Assembly (NCBI GenBank): GCA_948474755.1
Contig: CAOLHI010002516.1
Coordinates: forward strand, 21,001 to 85,000
Direction: 5' to 3'
Length of the DNA: 64,000 nucleotides
Source of the DNA: Ctenosaura bakeri
Taxonomy: Eukaryota > Chordata > Lepidosauria > Squamata > Iguanidae
Part shown: piece after piece, positions 22,961 through 34,486 of the stretch
How positions within the stretch are numbered: the first letter of the stretch is position 1
Layout of the letters: each line of letters starts with the position of its first letter
Made by a program: the position numbers and the translations under genes
Notes under the pieces: generated by a model
Told to the model about the DNA's origin: nothing
The model's input: the letters and a program-made list of their open reading frames with translations, nothing else
Database searches by the model: none

Positions 22961-25240
22961 AAGGAAGTATCCATTACTTCCTTTCAAAATGATTACCTAC
23001 CACAACCCTAGCTTGATAGAGCTGAGGTGCAGTCCTGTGACTAATCAGTCGGGTGTGGGGCACCGGGAGTTCCCAAGAACTACCTGGCAAGCTGTGAAGC
23101 AGAAGTGTAACCTCATCTAGGACAGGTTCCTTGATCTGCCTCTCAACTGACCAGGAGCACCTTTGCCATATCTGGATTGAACTTCAGTTTGTTTGTCCTC
23201 TTCTTTAGCCACCAGATGCTTGTTTAGCTCTAAAACATTATTGCAGATTTTAAGGAAAAGCAGAAATACAATAGGGTGTAATCTACATACTGGTGGCACT
23301 GTTCTCTAGTTTTCTTGACAACCTCTGCTGGTAGCTGAGGTTGTTAAACAGTATTATGTTTCATAATTTTATCTTTAACAATAATTTACTTCAGTTTGCC
23401 TTGCACTGTAACTTCTTCGATATCCTCTGGCCCCTGCTCTTTTTCCCTCTTAAGTAATGTTGTTAGCTAGTTTCTAGTTTTCTGATACAATGCTAAATCT
23501 TAGAGGGAAGTTACATATTTTTCTTAAATGATCCATCATTCCACAGTTGTATGGTTGTTATACAAAGTTCTTTAAGGTCACTTTCACACTACTCAATTAC
23601 AAGGGGCCCTCCTCTCACAATGACCTCTACTCACATGAATGCAAAGTTAAGTGAGCTTGCACACATCATGTCCATTGACTATAATGCGATTTGAGCATTC
23701 ACATTTTTTGTTTTATGCAAGGGTTGCTGGAATGGAATGAAAGAGGAATACTAGCCAGTACATGATCTATTAAGCAGTAGCTCTATTAATACATTTTATA
23801 CATTTATATAATTTTCATTTTTTTTTTTGCATTCTCACAACTACTTTTGCACAAATTGCACAAGGTTTTTGTGTAGTCATGATATTTTTGTGGAAAACAC
23901 AACTGCTGCTGCCTTGTTTTTAAAAGAAGGGCACTGATTTGTTTGCCTCCTTTTAATCAACAATCCTCCACTGCATGCATGTAGCTTGTTTAACAAAGGA
24001 GGAAAGAAACTAGTTTATTTTCTGCATTATGGCTTCTTCCCCCATAGATTAATAATCTCTGTCATGACTTCATTTCCGTTCACACACGTCTTTCTCTCTT
24101 ATTAGCAAATGATACCCAACTTCATCTTTCTTTTCCCCCAAAATAGGTAGGGTTTTTCAGAAGAGGTGTTTTTTTGTTTTTGTTTTGATGACTCCAAACA
24201 TCATTTTCTATGCAGGCTAAGATTAAAATGGACTTACACTGTGTTATTTTGAGCATTTCCCATTCTATACATTTAGACACTTTTTTCTCTTTCTTTTGAT
24301 TCCTGATTTCTTTTGCTTACCATTTCTTTTATTTACTGTTCCTTTCCATTCCATCCTTCCACATATACCAGAAACATATATTTGCCCTCTTGTTTTGCTA
24401 GCCATTCCACATTCAGCTTTGCTCACTGCTTTTAAATGAATAGCTTTCATGAAACCTTGGCTGATTCTCATCCTTAAGCTGTCATTGGCATACATGACCT
24501 TCAAGTGTACATGTCAGAAATGAGTTGTAATGGTTTTTATCAGAATTTTCACTTGCTGGTATATTTCTTTTCATATGCATCTGGGATAACACTGTCGGCA
24601 AGAAATTTGCAGGAGAAAAGTCAGTAATGAGACTCCAGCAGCTTTAAATTGCCCAAAGCACACATTCTTCACAGTAGAAATTAACTGGTTATTTACAGCC
24701 ACTCCATCTTCTGACTATATAGTAGTGTATAGTTTCTTTTACATGGGATATCAGTTTACCCAAGGCCTTCTGCAATGTTCTGCACCTCTCAGATCTGAGT
24801 GTAAATATATTTTCTAAATGCACTGTGTATCTTGCCCTACCTCTGAGCATCTTGGCAACCACCACGCTAAATGTTTTGTGACTGACCAGAAATTCTGGGC
24901 TTTGACTTGCCCCAAGAGACCATAGTATTTCATCTTCTGCAGGTATCCTTTTTCTTTTCTTTCTCTTTTAGTTGACATAGCCAAAAAGAACCCTGAAGGC
25001 AGTATGCTTCTTGATTTCCTGTATTTCTAAAGGCAAAAGAAAATGGAAAGGTTTTGCACCGGTGTTTGCTTCATAGAAGTCTACTTATATTTTATTTCAG
25101 AGATTTTCAGAAGTCACATCCATATCTAAATCCCATGAAAATGTCTCTGAACTTGGAAAAAGCTCCAGATATTCTGCAGCTTCTCACCAAAATGCACATG
25201 TGTTTTACATGCATATGCCTCATGCTATCTGATGTAGTGG
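22961..25240. other. No supported feature
   Basis: AT-rich DNA with short T-runs. No exon, RNA gene or transposon termini are visible. Confidence 0.4.
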
Positions 25241-25242
25241 AC

Positions 25243-25610
25243 TGAAATTTCCCCCCTAAATTAGGCATTTCCACTCTAATGGATTTTTTTGGGGGGGGGC
25301 ATGGATTCATGGGTTTTACACATAAAAAACCTTTCATGCTTTTCATTGAAATGCCACCCTTTTTCCAGAAGCACACACACTTTTTTTTTTTTTTTTGGTG
25401 GAAAATAGGTGGGTTTTTTTTTAATGCAAACCCATCCCCCCACATGAGTTTCTGGAAGCTGTACTTTTTGCATAAAATTGTATTGTTTTTAGATGAAAAA
25501 CACGATTTTGTGCAAAAAAACCATAACCATATGTTTCTCTGAGCAGAATAATTTCTCAAACTTTGAGATATGCAAATCCTGAGTAAAAAATGCACAGCAA
25601 ATATTCACAG
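25243..25610 (-). repeat. Dispersed repeat, T-run rich (copy 1)
   Basis: It contains CTGAGCAGAATAATTTCTC and TTTGAGATATGCAA, which recur at 30652-30830 in diverged form. The long ORFs across it (for example 162 codons on the minus strand) are lysine/phenylalanine low-complexity artefacts. Confidence 0.5.
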
Positions 25611-25689
25611 TGGAGAGAAAAACTGATTAATTATTCCTCCTTGCATGTGAGGACAAAATAGTAAAATATTTGCATCCTTAGTATACACA

Positions 25690-25732
25690 ATGAAACGCAC
25701 ACATGTGCACACACACACACATATATATGTTC
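25690..25732 (+). repeat. (AC)n(AT)n microsatellite
   Basis: A short alternating run, GTGCACACACACACACAC then ATATATAT. Confidence 0.85.
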
Positions 25733-25739
25733 ATTATAC

Positions 25740-26943
25740 ATTCTTATTTACCTGTGGGTTCCATATCATTTCTACTATGGAGAGCAAAGTACTGTACTTA
25801 AAGCTATTCCCACAGACTCTAAACAATACAGATGTAAAATCCATTAAAAGTAAATTAATTGCATAGAGGCATCATTGAAATCCATGGGATTTAATTCATA
25901 TCTTACCTATGATAATAAGACCTTAATCTGGATCCCATTGAGTCCATAATCCAGTAGGGTTGCTTTGTTGATAGAACTTTTTTTTTTCAGGAGAACCAGG
26001 AGGGGGGATGCAGTTGCCAATACATCTTCAAAATGTGCTCAGGTGTGCAAGGAAATGATCCAGAACAGTTGGTACCAAAAACTCTTGGGTATTATGGACT
26101 TTATGCCCCAATGGAGGAAAGAAAGGACAAAGTCCCATTGTGCTGAGGGCTAGTCCAACACTAGATTTAGCCCTTGTGCTTAGTAAACTGTGCCCTAGTT
26201 ATGGTATATGAATTGACCCTGTTTTATATTTCACACAAACATACAGTTTTGAACAAGAGCCTCTGCAAAACTGATCGTTGGAAGCAAAACATTTCTAGAC
26301 TGGCTGGGAAATAAATCACCTCTAATGAGTTTTTTAAAAATAATTTCCTTCCTAGATAACTCAAGCTCTACAAATGGAACATGTACCACATTTAGCAACC
26401 AAACAATAGTTCACATTGCTCACTTATTCAGATTCTGCCATATTGCCAGATTATACAAGAAATCCCATTTTGAATGTCCCAAATTTCCTGTTATTCAACA
26501 GCCGTAGAATTGGCTGCAGTTTTGTCAGCCTGACAACAGAACTCTGCCTGGGCAACAAGAGCAAGAGATGAAAATGGGGCCTGAGGCAAACATTCTAAGG
26601 AATTTACCACCTGGCACTGTGGCACTAACACTGTGACATCCTTCTTTGAAGTTTCATGGTATCATATACCCAAACGCTGAAAAACTAATTTGGTCACAGA
26701 AAGAGATTGGTTTTTATACTTTTAAAATAGATTTATATTTTGAGTTAATAATAAAGAAATTTCCACAGAACAAGAAAAGCACTTGCTTGAACAACTGCAA
26801 TCTTTTATCAAAGTTGTGTAACAAAGTGAAACCTGAAGAGGCAAAGAGACCAACCTATCATTCATTCATCCATTCATTCATGACAGTTCTGTATCACTTC
26901 CCAGCCCATAAGGTCTTCCAAGGCAATGAACAAATATAAACAA
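25740..26943. other. No supported feature
   Basis: AT-rich sequence with a short CATT repeat near 26860-26880. Nothing else is recognised. Confidence 0.4.
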
Positions 26944-27349
26944 CTAGCGTATATACTCAATGTTGCCCAGGATTTTATTTTCTCATAGGTGATACTAAAA
27001 AGGTTTGAGATCCTGTGTCTGTGATTCCCAAACTGTCTTGTTCAGTACCTGTAACTTTTCTCCATATTCCTCAATCTAATCTGTATTCAGAGTTATTAGC
27101 ATACAGAGGTTGGACTCCTGAGGGAATACACTGCCCTCCTCCTTGCTGCTATGCCTCATCTCCATAGCAACTCGCCTATTCTCTGGCTGAGAATTCTAAC
27201 GGCCCAACCCATAAACTGTAAACCTCAGGATTCCATAGAATCTTCTTAGGTTACCAATCATATGAGATCTACTCCCCTGACATAGCCAATCGTATGAGGT
27301 CTTTGCCTGACACAGACAAACAGACAAACTTTGATTTTTATATATTAGA
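26944..27349 (-). mobile_element. Non-autonomous Helitron, truncated internally
   Basis: Read on the minus strand it starts TCTAATATATAAAAATC and continues with GTCTGTTTGTCTGTG. It ends with CTGGGCAACATTGAG… and CTAG followed by T. It is inserted between A and T (27350 is T on plus, 26943 is A on plus), the Helitron A^T target rule. It shares both ends and internal blocks (CATATGATTGG, GTTGCTATGGAGATGAGGC, GAAAAGTTACAGGTACTG) with the larger plus-strand copy at 54.3 kb. No Rep/helicase is encoded. Confidence 0.85.
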
Positions 27350-27879
27350 TTAAAATATTGCAAAGTTAAAAAAATTAAAAACACATCAAAATACTCTAAA
27401 ATTTTTACAACAATCTCAAAACAATCCTAAAACAATTTTAATAGCAACTACTTTGTTACCAATTCATGGAGGCTTCAAAATACCTACAGTGGAAAGTTCC
27501 AGTAGTTCCAGGGGCCAATCTTCTGCTGCCAGGGTCTTTTGTGGGAGGAATACTCATCCACTTATAAACTGAAAGGACTGGAAGCATGTTTTTGGTTTCG
27601 CAAAACAGCTTTTTTAAAATGTTAAACAGTGGACTAGAAGGGAGACTGGAACCCATTTAAAAGGTAAAAGACGTTCAGGAGTAGCAATTGATATTTTGAC
27701 AAAACTGATCAATTGAGAACAAAAGGGCGTCTCTGGGAATCAAGAGGAGTAGAGAGCGGAATAAAATAAGACTGAAGGACTGAATTTTGCCCATCCTTTC
27801 TGCACTGATTCATGCGTATGCACACATGCGTATAATGAAACTGATTTCTGACAAATGAATGTGAAAACTGACTCAATAT

Positions 27880-28096
27880 TTGAGCCATGGTGGCCCAATG
27901 GTTAAATGCCGGTAGTGCAGCCACAAGGTTGTGAGTTTGATCTTGTTGGGCTCCAGGTTGACTCAGCCTTCCATCCTTCCACAGGCCAGTAAAATGAGCA
28001 CTGAGCTTGTTGCGGGCAATTAGCTAACACATTGTAAACCGCTTAGAGAGCACTTAGCTGATAAGCGGTATAGAAATACACATGCTATTGCTATTC
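27880..28096 (+). repeat. tRNA-derived SINE with GCTATT tail
   Basis: The head GGTGGCCCAATGGTTAAATG is tRNA-like, and a B-box-like GTTGTGAGTTTGATC follows. The body has TTCCATCCTTCC and TAAACCGCTTAGAGAG, then GCGGTATAGAAATA and a GCTATTGCTATT tail. This is a second SINE family, distinct from the (AAC)n-tailed one. Confidence 0.85.
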
Positions 28097-28170
28097 TGAG
28101 AGCTGAAATACTAGCTTTCCAAGGCACAGGCCCAAAGTGTTTATTTTGTACATTCAATGAAGAAGAGTAA

Positions 28171-28372
28171 AGCTATTTGCATACTACACTGTTATAATGT
28201 TATTATTCACTTTCAACATCCTGTGGAATCCTAAGATTTGCATTTTAGGGAGGGGCATTTAGAATTCTCAGCCAGAGAGCTCTTTGGCCTCAGTAAATTA
28301 CAAACCCCAGAATTCCGCAAGATGTTGAAAATGCAATAATAGTGCTATAACAGTGTAGTGTGGAAATGCTCA
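28171..28372. mobile_element. Palindromic MITE copy D
   Basis: ACTACACTGTTATAATG at the left mirrors CTATAACAGTGTAGTGTGG at the right. The internal blocks CTTTCAACATCCTGTGGAAT and GAATTCCGCAAGATGTTG are inverted. The middle contains TCTCAGCCAGAGAGCTC, also present in copy B and in the Helitrons. Confidence 0.85.
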
Positions 28373-28380
28373 AAGACTAT

Positions 28381-28795
28381 GGACCTTTTCACACGTGGGG
28401 GGCCCGAAACGGGGCAGCGCACACAGGGGCGGAGCTTACATGCTTGTGTTTTGCTCCATCCCTGCGGGGAGCGCGGCTCCGCTGCTCCACACGCCGCCAA
28501 TCAGGGCAGCGCGCCAGCCGGAAGCCCGCCCCCGGGGCAGATCTGCAGAGACGCACTAACGGGTCTCTGCAGATTCTCACTGGGAGCAGCCACGGCTTAG
28601 TGTGGGCAAGTTTCATAAAAACCACCTGGGAAGGTGGTTTTTAAAAAACTTGCAGCGCCACCCCTGCGGCTGCGCTAGAGCGGTTGGAGGTGTGGAGCCT
28701 CACCTTTTCCAACCGCACTAACTCGCCCCGTGGTGTGAACAACCTCCATCTCCGGTCGTCGCACCTCAGGGTTTTACCCCCGTGTGAAAATGGCC
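28381..28795. mobile_element. GC-rich MITE, adjacent to copy D
   Basis: The ends GGACCTTTTCACACG and CGTGTGAAAATGGCC are inverted repeats, extended by GTGGGGG/CCCCC. The interior is much richer in CpG than the flanks, and contains a hairpin of AAACCACCTGGGAAGG / GTGGTTTTTAAAAA type near 28619-28650. It starts nine bases after copy D. The overlapping ORFs are not genes. Confidence 0.75.
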
Positions 28796-30390
28796 TATGT
28801 TTCAGATCAGTATGCCCCTTTCACCCTTCCCTACAAAGAGATGTATTGTCTGTCTGGGACTCTCTCATCATTCCTACGATAAACACTGTCCTTTCTTTAC
28901 TTGATTGCTTATGAGACACTGTGATTCCTTATGAGACCAGGGGTATATTTAATAAGGCAGGACATTTAAAAAAAACAAAACCTCAAAGGCAGCCTTGACA
29001 ATAGCTGATCTGAGGAAACAATTTTAAAAGCTCTTTTGGTGACATGATTTTTTGTAGAAGCCATTTCAATATTAACATATCTATTTAAACATTTACAGGC
29101 CATCTTCAAGAGCAAAACACTTCCAATATATCAATAAAACATCAATAACATAAAATCTCAAAACAGCATAAATAATTAATAAGATCCAGTCACTTAAATA
29201 TTCACCCTAATACAAATATTAAAATTCAATAATAGGAGACACTATTTTCACTCAGCAGGCCAATTTAAGAAAAAGCCACAAAGACAGAGTATTTACTGCC
29301 ATTTCCCATGATTTTAGGATAACCTGTCCACAATATTTGAGTGTTATTAACACTTTCAGCAATTCCCCGGAGACAAGGATTTCCAACTCAACTATTTTCA
29401 TATCCTCCCTCCCTCCTGTTGTTTTCTGAAGTGATCTTATAATCTTCTTTGTTGACTCTGCATTATATCTCCCTTCCCTGTTGATCCTTCTCCAGCTGCA
29501 GAAAGAAATATTTCATGCCCTTTTCTCAGTATTTACAGTGTTCTTGCTCCTGTCGGTATTATTTCTAGTTATAAGATCAGACAAATCATATATCTGCCTT
29601 TGCCTTTACAGCATTTCTTTATAGACATGAAGATGGTCTCACTGCTTCATGTTTATGTACATTCATTATAGACACTGTGTGTGCTTGCGTGTGTGCATGC
29701 ACGCGTGTGTGTAGAGGTCTATGCTAAGCTGAAGGGCAAACATTAAAGGTGCCAACAAAATTAAGAATTACCAAATCATTCTTGCAGAAAAGACAGTAGA
29801 AAACCCGCCACTGAGAAATTTGAGAAAGCTGTGGCATGCTATTCTATTCAGTAAATCTGAATAGAATAATTAATAGAGGCACCCCTTTTTTCTAACATGC
29901 CTTTCTGTTATCCTAGCCTCAAATCCAAGAAAGTCACAGCCCCCAGTTTGTGGACTTGTCTATTGACTTTATTTATAGTCTCCTGTGTTTCTGTTGGAGT
30001 GTGTCCCAGACACATGTTACACCCAACACATAACTGTACAAGATACACATAAATATCTGAGGCACAGACACAAGGGTCACCATGGTGAGATTACACTTAC
30101 ACCTGGGGAAGAATAGCTATTGACTTGAACCAAATAACTTAGGAAGAAGGAGAAGAGAGTGCCAGAGGGAAGGAAGTTATAGTTGCCTAATAAGGAACTG
30201 GGGTGGCACTAGAGATTTGGTCAGCAATGTTGGAGGATAAACTCCACAAGGCAAACTCAAATGTGACATGGGACTGGGCAATATGTGAATGAATAGTGGA
30301 TACTGACAAAGATGTGAAAGAAAGCAAGTGTGTGTGTGTGTGTGTGTTTGTTTTATTTATTTGTGTATTTGCCTCTGTGAAAAATGATAT
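28796..30390. other. No supported gene
   Basis: A-rich retroposon-tail-like DNA lies near 29070-29290 and a TG/GC microsatellite near 29670-29715. A (GT)n run lies at about 30328-30348. Otherwise nothing is recognised. Confidence 0.4.
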
Positions 30391-30395
30391 ATATA

Positions 30396-30456
30396 TATAA
30401 TTATTTATTTTATTTATGTCCTGCCTTTCTCCCTATGCAGGATATAAGGCAGTGCA
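30396..30456 (-). repeat. SINE/LINE 3'-tail fragment
   Basis: TTATTTATGTCCTGCCTTTC then TCCCTATGCAGG is the reverse complement of the widespread tail GGGAGAAAGGCAGGA…AAATAAATAA. Confidence 0.6.
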
Positions 30457-30651
30457 TGCATGGTCTTTCTCAAAGGTTTGTGGTGATCAAGGAATCCATC
30501 AAAGGGACTGGCTAGCAGAAGTAATTCATTACAAGTAAAGACTAGAGATGTAAACCTCTTTTGTTTTTTATCTGGTGCACTACAAAAATTTGAATCCTGG
30601 TATTTCAAGATTGTGAAGTATTTAAGGAAATTATTCTCTTCAGAAATACCC

Positions 30652-30840
30652 ATGAGGTGTTTGTGGAGAAAAAACATATCTTAGCACTAAAAAAAAGCTA
30701 GTTTCAAAAACAAGACCCACAATTTTTACACACACACACACACACACAAGGAAAAAAATCCCTCAAGTATTTCTGTGCAGAATAATTTCCAGAAATACTT
30801 TGAGATGCAAGATTACCAAGCAAAAACTCATAAAATACTT
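30652..30840. repeat. Dispersed repeat (copy 2) with (AC)n
   Basis: It shares TTTCTGTGCAGAATAATTTC and TTTGAGATGCAAGATTACC with 25.5 kb. An internal (AC)n run lies at about 30729-30749. Confidence 0.5.
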
Positions 30841-32029
30841 TCATTCTCTAGCAAACATACTACCTGTAATCCCTCTTTCTTTCCTTTTCTTTCCTTCTTT
30901 CTTTCTTTTAATGAGAGCATAAGAAGTAATGGCTAACCTGTTTCTTTGAGAAAGGTAACAAGTAAAATTAAAATTAATGTGTTATCAGAGTTACAAGAGT
31001 TGTGTCCCATAATAAGTTATATTAACAAATCACTCTGCCTCTGTGAAAGCAATTGAATTGTTTCTGTTCCCAGGAAAATATTATAAGGAGACACTGAAAT
31101 TAGGTAGCCTTGTTAGGGCCTCTTGACTTTTGCCTTAAGTACACCCACACAGTGAATAAAACAATACACCTTTCAGTTCTTGATACCCCCTAGAAAGAGT
31201 TAGGACCAGCAATATGGCTGAATGTCAATCACTTGCAAGAAATCAGGGAACAAACTCACTTGTTTCCTGTTGAGCAGCTGTTTTTAAAACCTCAGGCAAT
31301 AGTGGAGGAATTTGAAAGATCAAAAAGGTTCCAGGTTGATCTTGACCTTTGATGCAGTGTACATAATTGAAGAGTTGCTAAGCTTTGGTTTATTACTGTT
31401 GTTAATTTGGTTCTTTAGTATTCTTATATAGGAAAGTGGCCCAGGTGGACAATGGGTAGGTGTCCTTGGTTACTGTAGGTGCTGTGCAAACATTGGGTGG
31501 AATTTTTTATCTTTAATGGCTATAGATGACTGCTGGTATGTTTCATCCAGGAATACAACCTTCTGTATTATGACTGTGGATTGGCCACTAAAGAGTCTGC
31601 TTTGGGTTGCTTAGGTAGAACAGTGACTCAATGCTCAGACAAAAAACTGGAATTCTCATGATCTATCTACCTAACAATTTAATTAAATTAGAGGCCAACA
31701 CGCATAAATGATAGCTTTGTTGCCTTGTCTGATTCTAAAACTTTTGCTTAGCCAGTATTCTGGGATAAAATAGGAGCCTATAGAGCAGGGATAGGCAACA
31801 GGTGGCCTTTGAATCCCAGCCTTTTTGTGGCATTCCTAGAGTCCTGCTGCTGTGCTGCCATCACCAAAGTTCCCCTGTCAGTTGCCAGCCCCACATTTGA
31901 AACAAGTGTGGTTTCCCAGTCCTGTCTCTTAAGACTGAGGGACAGAGGGTTCTTGCCACTTGTCATCTCTCTGGATTCTGTCTGGGGTTTCATTATTACC
32001 TTCTGGCTACCTGAGTGTCCAGAGGACAG
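30841..32029. other. No supported gene
   Basis: Includes a CTTT-rich run near 30880-30910. The sequence AGCAGGGATAGGCAACAGG near 31786 resembles one end of a hAT-type MITE, without a matching right end. The plus-strand ORF at 31809-32204 runs into the CR1 copy and is not a gene. Confidence 0.4.
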
Positions 32030-32207
32030 GATCAAAATTCAAAATGACCTTGACAGATTGGAGAGCTGGGCCAAAGCTAACAGAATGAATTTCATCAGAG
32101 AGAAATATAAAGTCCTGCACTTAGGCAAAAAAAAAAAAAAGGAATGGACAAATATAGGATGGGAGATACATGGCTGGATAACAGTACGTGTGAAAGGGAT
32201 CTAGGAG

Positions 32208-32420
32208 GCTGGAAACATCTTGAAGTGTTCTTCTTTTTTTGTGGTTTAGGGACCTATCCCTATTCTTCCTATGTTATTTCTGGCCCGGCACCAAATTTTC
32301 TGTTAAAGAAGTAATGTCCAGGAATGCATCTACTTTGCTAACAGAGACATAACTGCACAATCAAGCATAAAAATATTAACATAACAACAGATAATACAAC
32401 TACAATAAAAATTCAACATT
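32208..32420 (+). mobile_element. Insert in CR1 flanked by 29-bp direct repeats
   Basis: TAACAGT[A]CGTGTGAAAGGG… at 32179-32207 is repeated with one mismatch at 32421-32449. The insert ends in an A-rich stretch (CAATAAAAATTCAACAT) on the right. This looks like a retroposed sequence with an unusually long target duplication, or a tandem CR1 duplication with decay. The source is unknown. Confidence 0.55.
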
Positions 32421-32850
32421 TAACAGTATGTGTGAAAGGGATCTAGGAGTCTTGGAAGTCACAAGCTGAACATGAGTCAGCAGTATGATGCGGCAGACAA
32501 GAAAGCCAACACAATTCTTGGTTGCATCAATAGGAGTATGATGTCTGGATCGACGGAGGTAATGGTATCACTCTATTCTGCATTGGTTAGATCTTATTTG
32601 GAATACTGTGTCCAGTTCTAGGCACCTCAATTCAAGAAGGATATTGACAAGCTGGAGCATGTCCAGAGAATGGCGACCAAAATGGTGAAGGGTCTGGAAG
32701 CCATGCCCTATGAGCAGTGGCTTAGGGAGCTGGGTGTTTACTCTGCAGACGAGAAAGTTGAGAGGGGACATAATAGCCATGTTTAAGTATGTGAAGGGAT
32801 GTCATGTCAAGGAGGGAGCGGGCTTGTTTTCCACTGGTCCAGAGACTAGG

Positions 32851-33268
32851 GCCCTTTTTGCATGGCATTTGCCATGTGAAAGGGCCCCTGGAGCACTGCG
32901 CAACTGCGAGGAGTGGTCCACATGATGCACTCACAATCGCATAGCACTCCAGGGCCTGGCAGGCGATGATCATATACTATTTCATTTTCGGCTGTGAGCT
33001 GAAAATGGTGCACGATTGCGCATTGCTCTGGGGCCCCTCGCGCACTTGCCATGCATGTGGAGACCTAGAGCTGCAGCGCTCGTGCTTCCTGCCTCAGTGC
33101 AGCCTGGGAAAATCCCAGGCTGCACTGCAGAAGGAAGAGGAGGGGCTCTCACACAAACAGGCAGCAGCTGCAGAGCTGAAGGAACTGGGACGCGAGAGCC
33201 CCTCGCTAGAGGCTGCTCGTGAGATCCCCACACCCCTGTTCCACAAAAAGGTGAATTGTGGAAAGGGC
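32851..33268. mobile_element. GC-rich MITE inside CR1
   Basis: It starts GCCCTTTTTGCATGGC and ends GTGGAAAGGGC. CTAGG is present on both sides (32846-32850, 33269-33273), and the uninterrupted CR1 consensus has a single CTAGG there. The ORFs of 117 and 121 codons across it overlap on opposite strands and are artefacts of GC-rich sequence. Confidence 0.7.
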
Positions 33269-34314
33269 CTAGGACAAGGAGTAATGGATTCAAGCTGCAG
33301 GAAAGGAGATTCCACCTGAACTTCAGGAATAACTTCCTGATGGGCAAGAGCTGTTCAACAGTGGAATATGCTGCCTTGGAGTGTGGTGGTGTCTCTTTCT
33401 TTTGAGGGTTTTAAGCAGATGGGCATCTGTTGGGAATGCTTTGATGTGTGTTCCTGCATAGCAGGGGGTTGGACTTGATAGCCCCTGTGGTCTCTTCCAA
33501 CTGTAAGATTCTATGATGCTATGAGTGCCTGATTATCTTAATTACATAAGCCGGTGCACCTGCAAGGAGGGCTACCTTAGGACAAATGTACTGGGAATCC
33601 TTTTATCTTGACTATAAGTCATTACAAGTGAGCTGGCATTGCATCTGCTAGGAGGCTAATATTGGTCACACCTGCTCCACTAATACACATACACACATCC
33701 TAACAGATCTGGCTTCCCATATTATATCTCATCCTATACTCAATAGCTTACACTGTGTACTTTATAGGTCTATTCCCAGGCTTCAAAGATGACAAGCATA
33801 TATGCCTGTCCTGTAACACTCTACTTTCCCTTTAAATGTGCTTCTGCACCAATGAAATTCAGCAGAATGTCAGAAAAAAAGCTCTTGAAAATGAATATGT
33901 TAAAGTAAGATGTAGAGAGAACCTACTACTTTTTTTTAATGAAACTGATTAGCACTCCGATTAACCTCCTGGAATCTCTCTGTGCCTTCTTTTGAAGTCA
34001 ATTTACAAAAGTTCTTCTGTTTGTTTATGGCTCTGCAGTGACATCAAATTTCACTGGTGTGGCAGTTTGTGGCCCTTGAAAGATTAGAGGTTGGCAACAT
34101 CGGTCTAAGCCACCAGAAACTGCCTAATCCTAGAGTCAATGTCTACAAAGAATGCCCCAAAATAATGGTGCAAATGAGCTCTCCAGCAGTGTGGTCACTT
34201 GTTCCAAGGCAGCTGAAGCAGTAAAACAAATGTTAACAAATTCTTGGGCAACAGAGTTATCTCAGGTTATGTGGTGGTCCATTTTCAATGGTCTGGTATG
34301 AAACTCCTAGCTGG

Positions 34315-34486
34315 GGCCATTTCCACACAAGACTGTTATAGCGCTATTATTCCACTTTCAACATCCTATGGAATCCTGGGGTTTGCTATTTAGGGAGGAG
34401 CTTCCGGCAAATCCCAGTATTCCATAGGGTGGTGAAAGTGGAAAGTGGAATAATAACACTATAACAATCTAGTGCGGAAATGGTCC
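34315..34486. mobile_element. Palindromic MITE copy F
   Basis: The ends GGCCATTTCCACAC and GTGCGGAAATGGTC are inverted repeats, and CTGG is found on both sides. The interior has GCTATTATTCCACTTTCAAC opposed by GTGAAAGTGGAAAGTGG. Confidence 0.9.

Larger units (their letters stand above)
32030..33522 (+). mobile_element. CR1-type LINE 3' end, twice interrupted
   Basis: CR1 text runs in order: CTTGACAGATTGGAGAGC, GTCCTGCACTTAGGC, GTGTGAAAGGGATCTAGGAG, AAGAAGGATATTGACAAGC, GAGATTCCACCTGAACTTC, and the tail GGTCTCTTCCAACTGTAAG then ATTCTATGATGCTATGAG. It is broken by an insert at 32208-32420 and by a MITE at 32851-33268. The small ORFs are CR1 remnants with stops. Confidence 0.9.

Noticed and set aside
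25107..25595. 162-codon minus-strand ORF
   Set aside because: Driven by long T/A runs giving K and F runs; it lies over a dispersed repeat.
32966..33347. ORFs of 117 and 121 codons on opposite strands
   Set aside because: Both span the end of a GC-rich MITE and the CR1 beside it.
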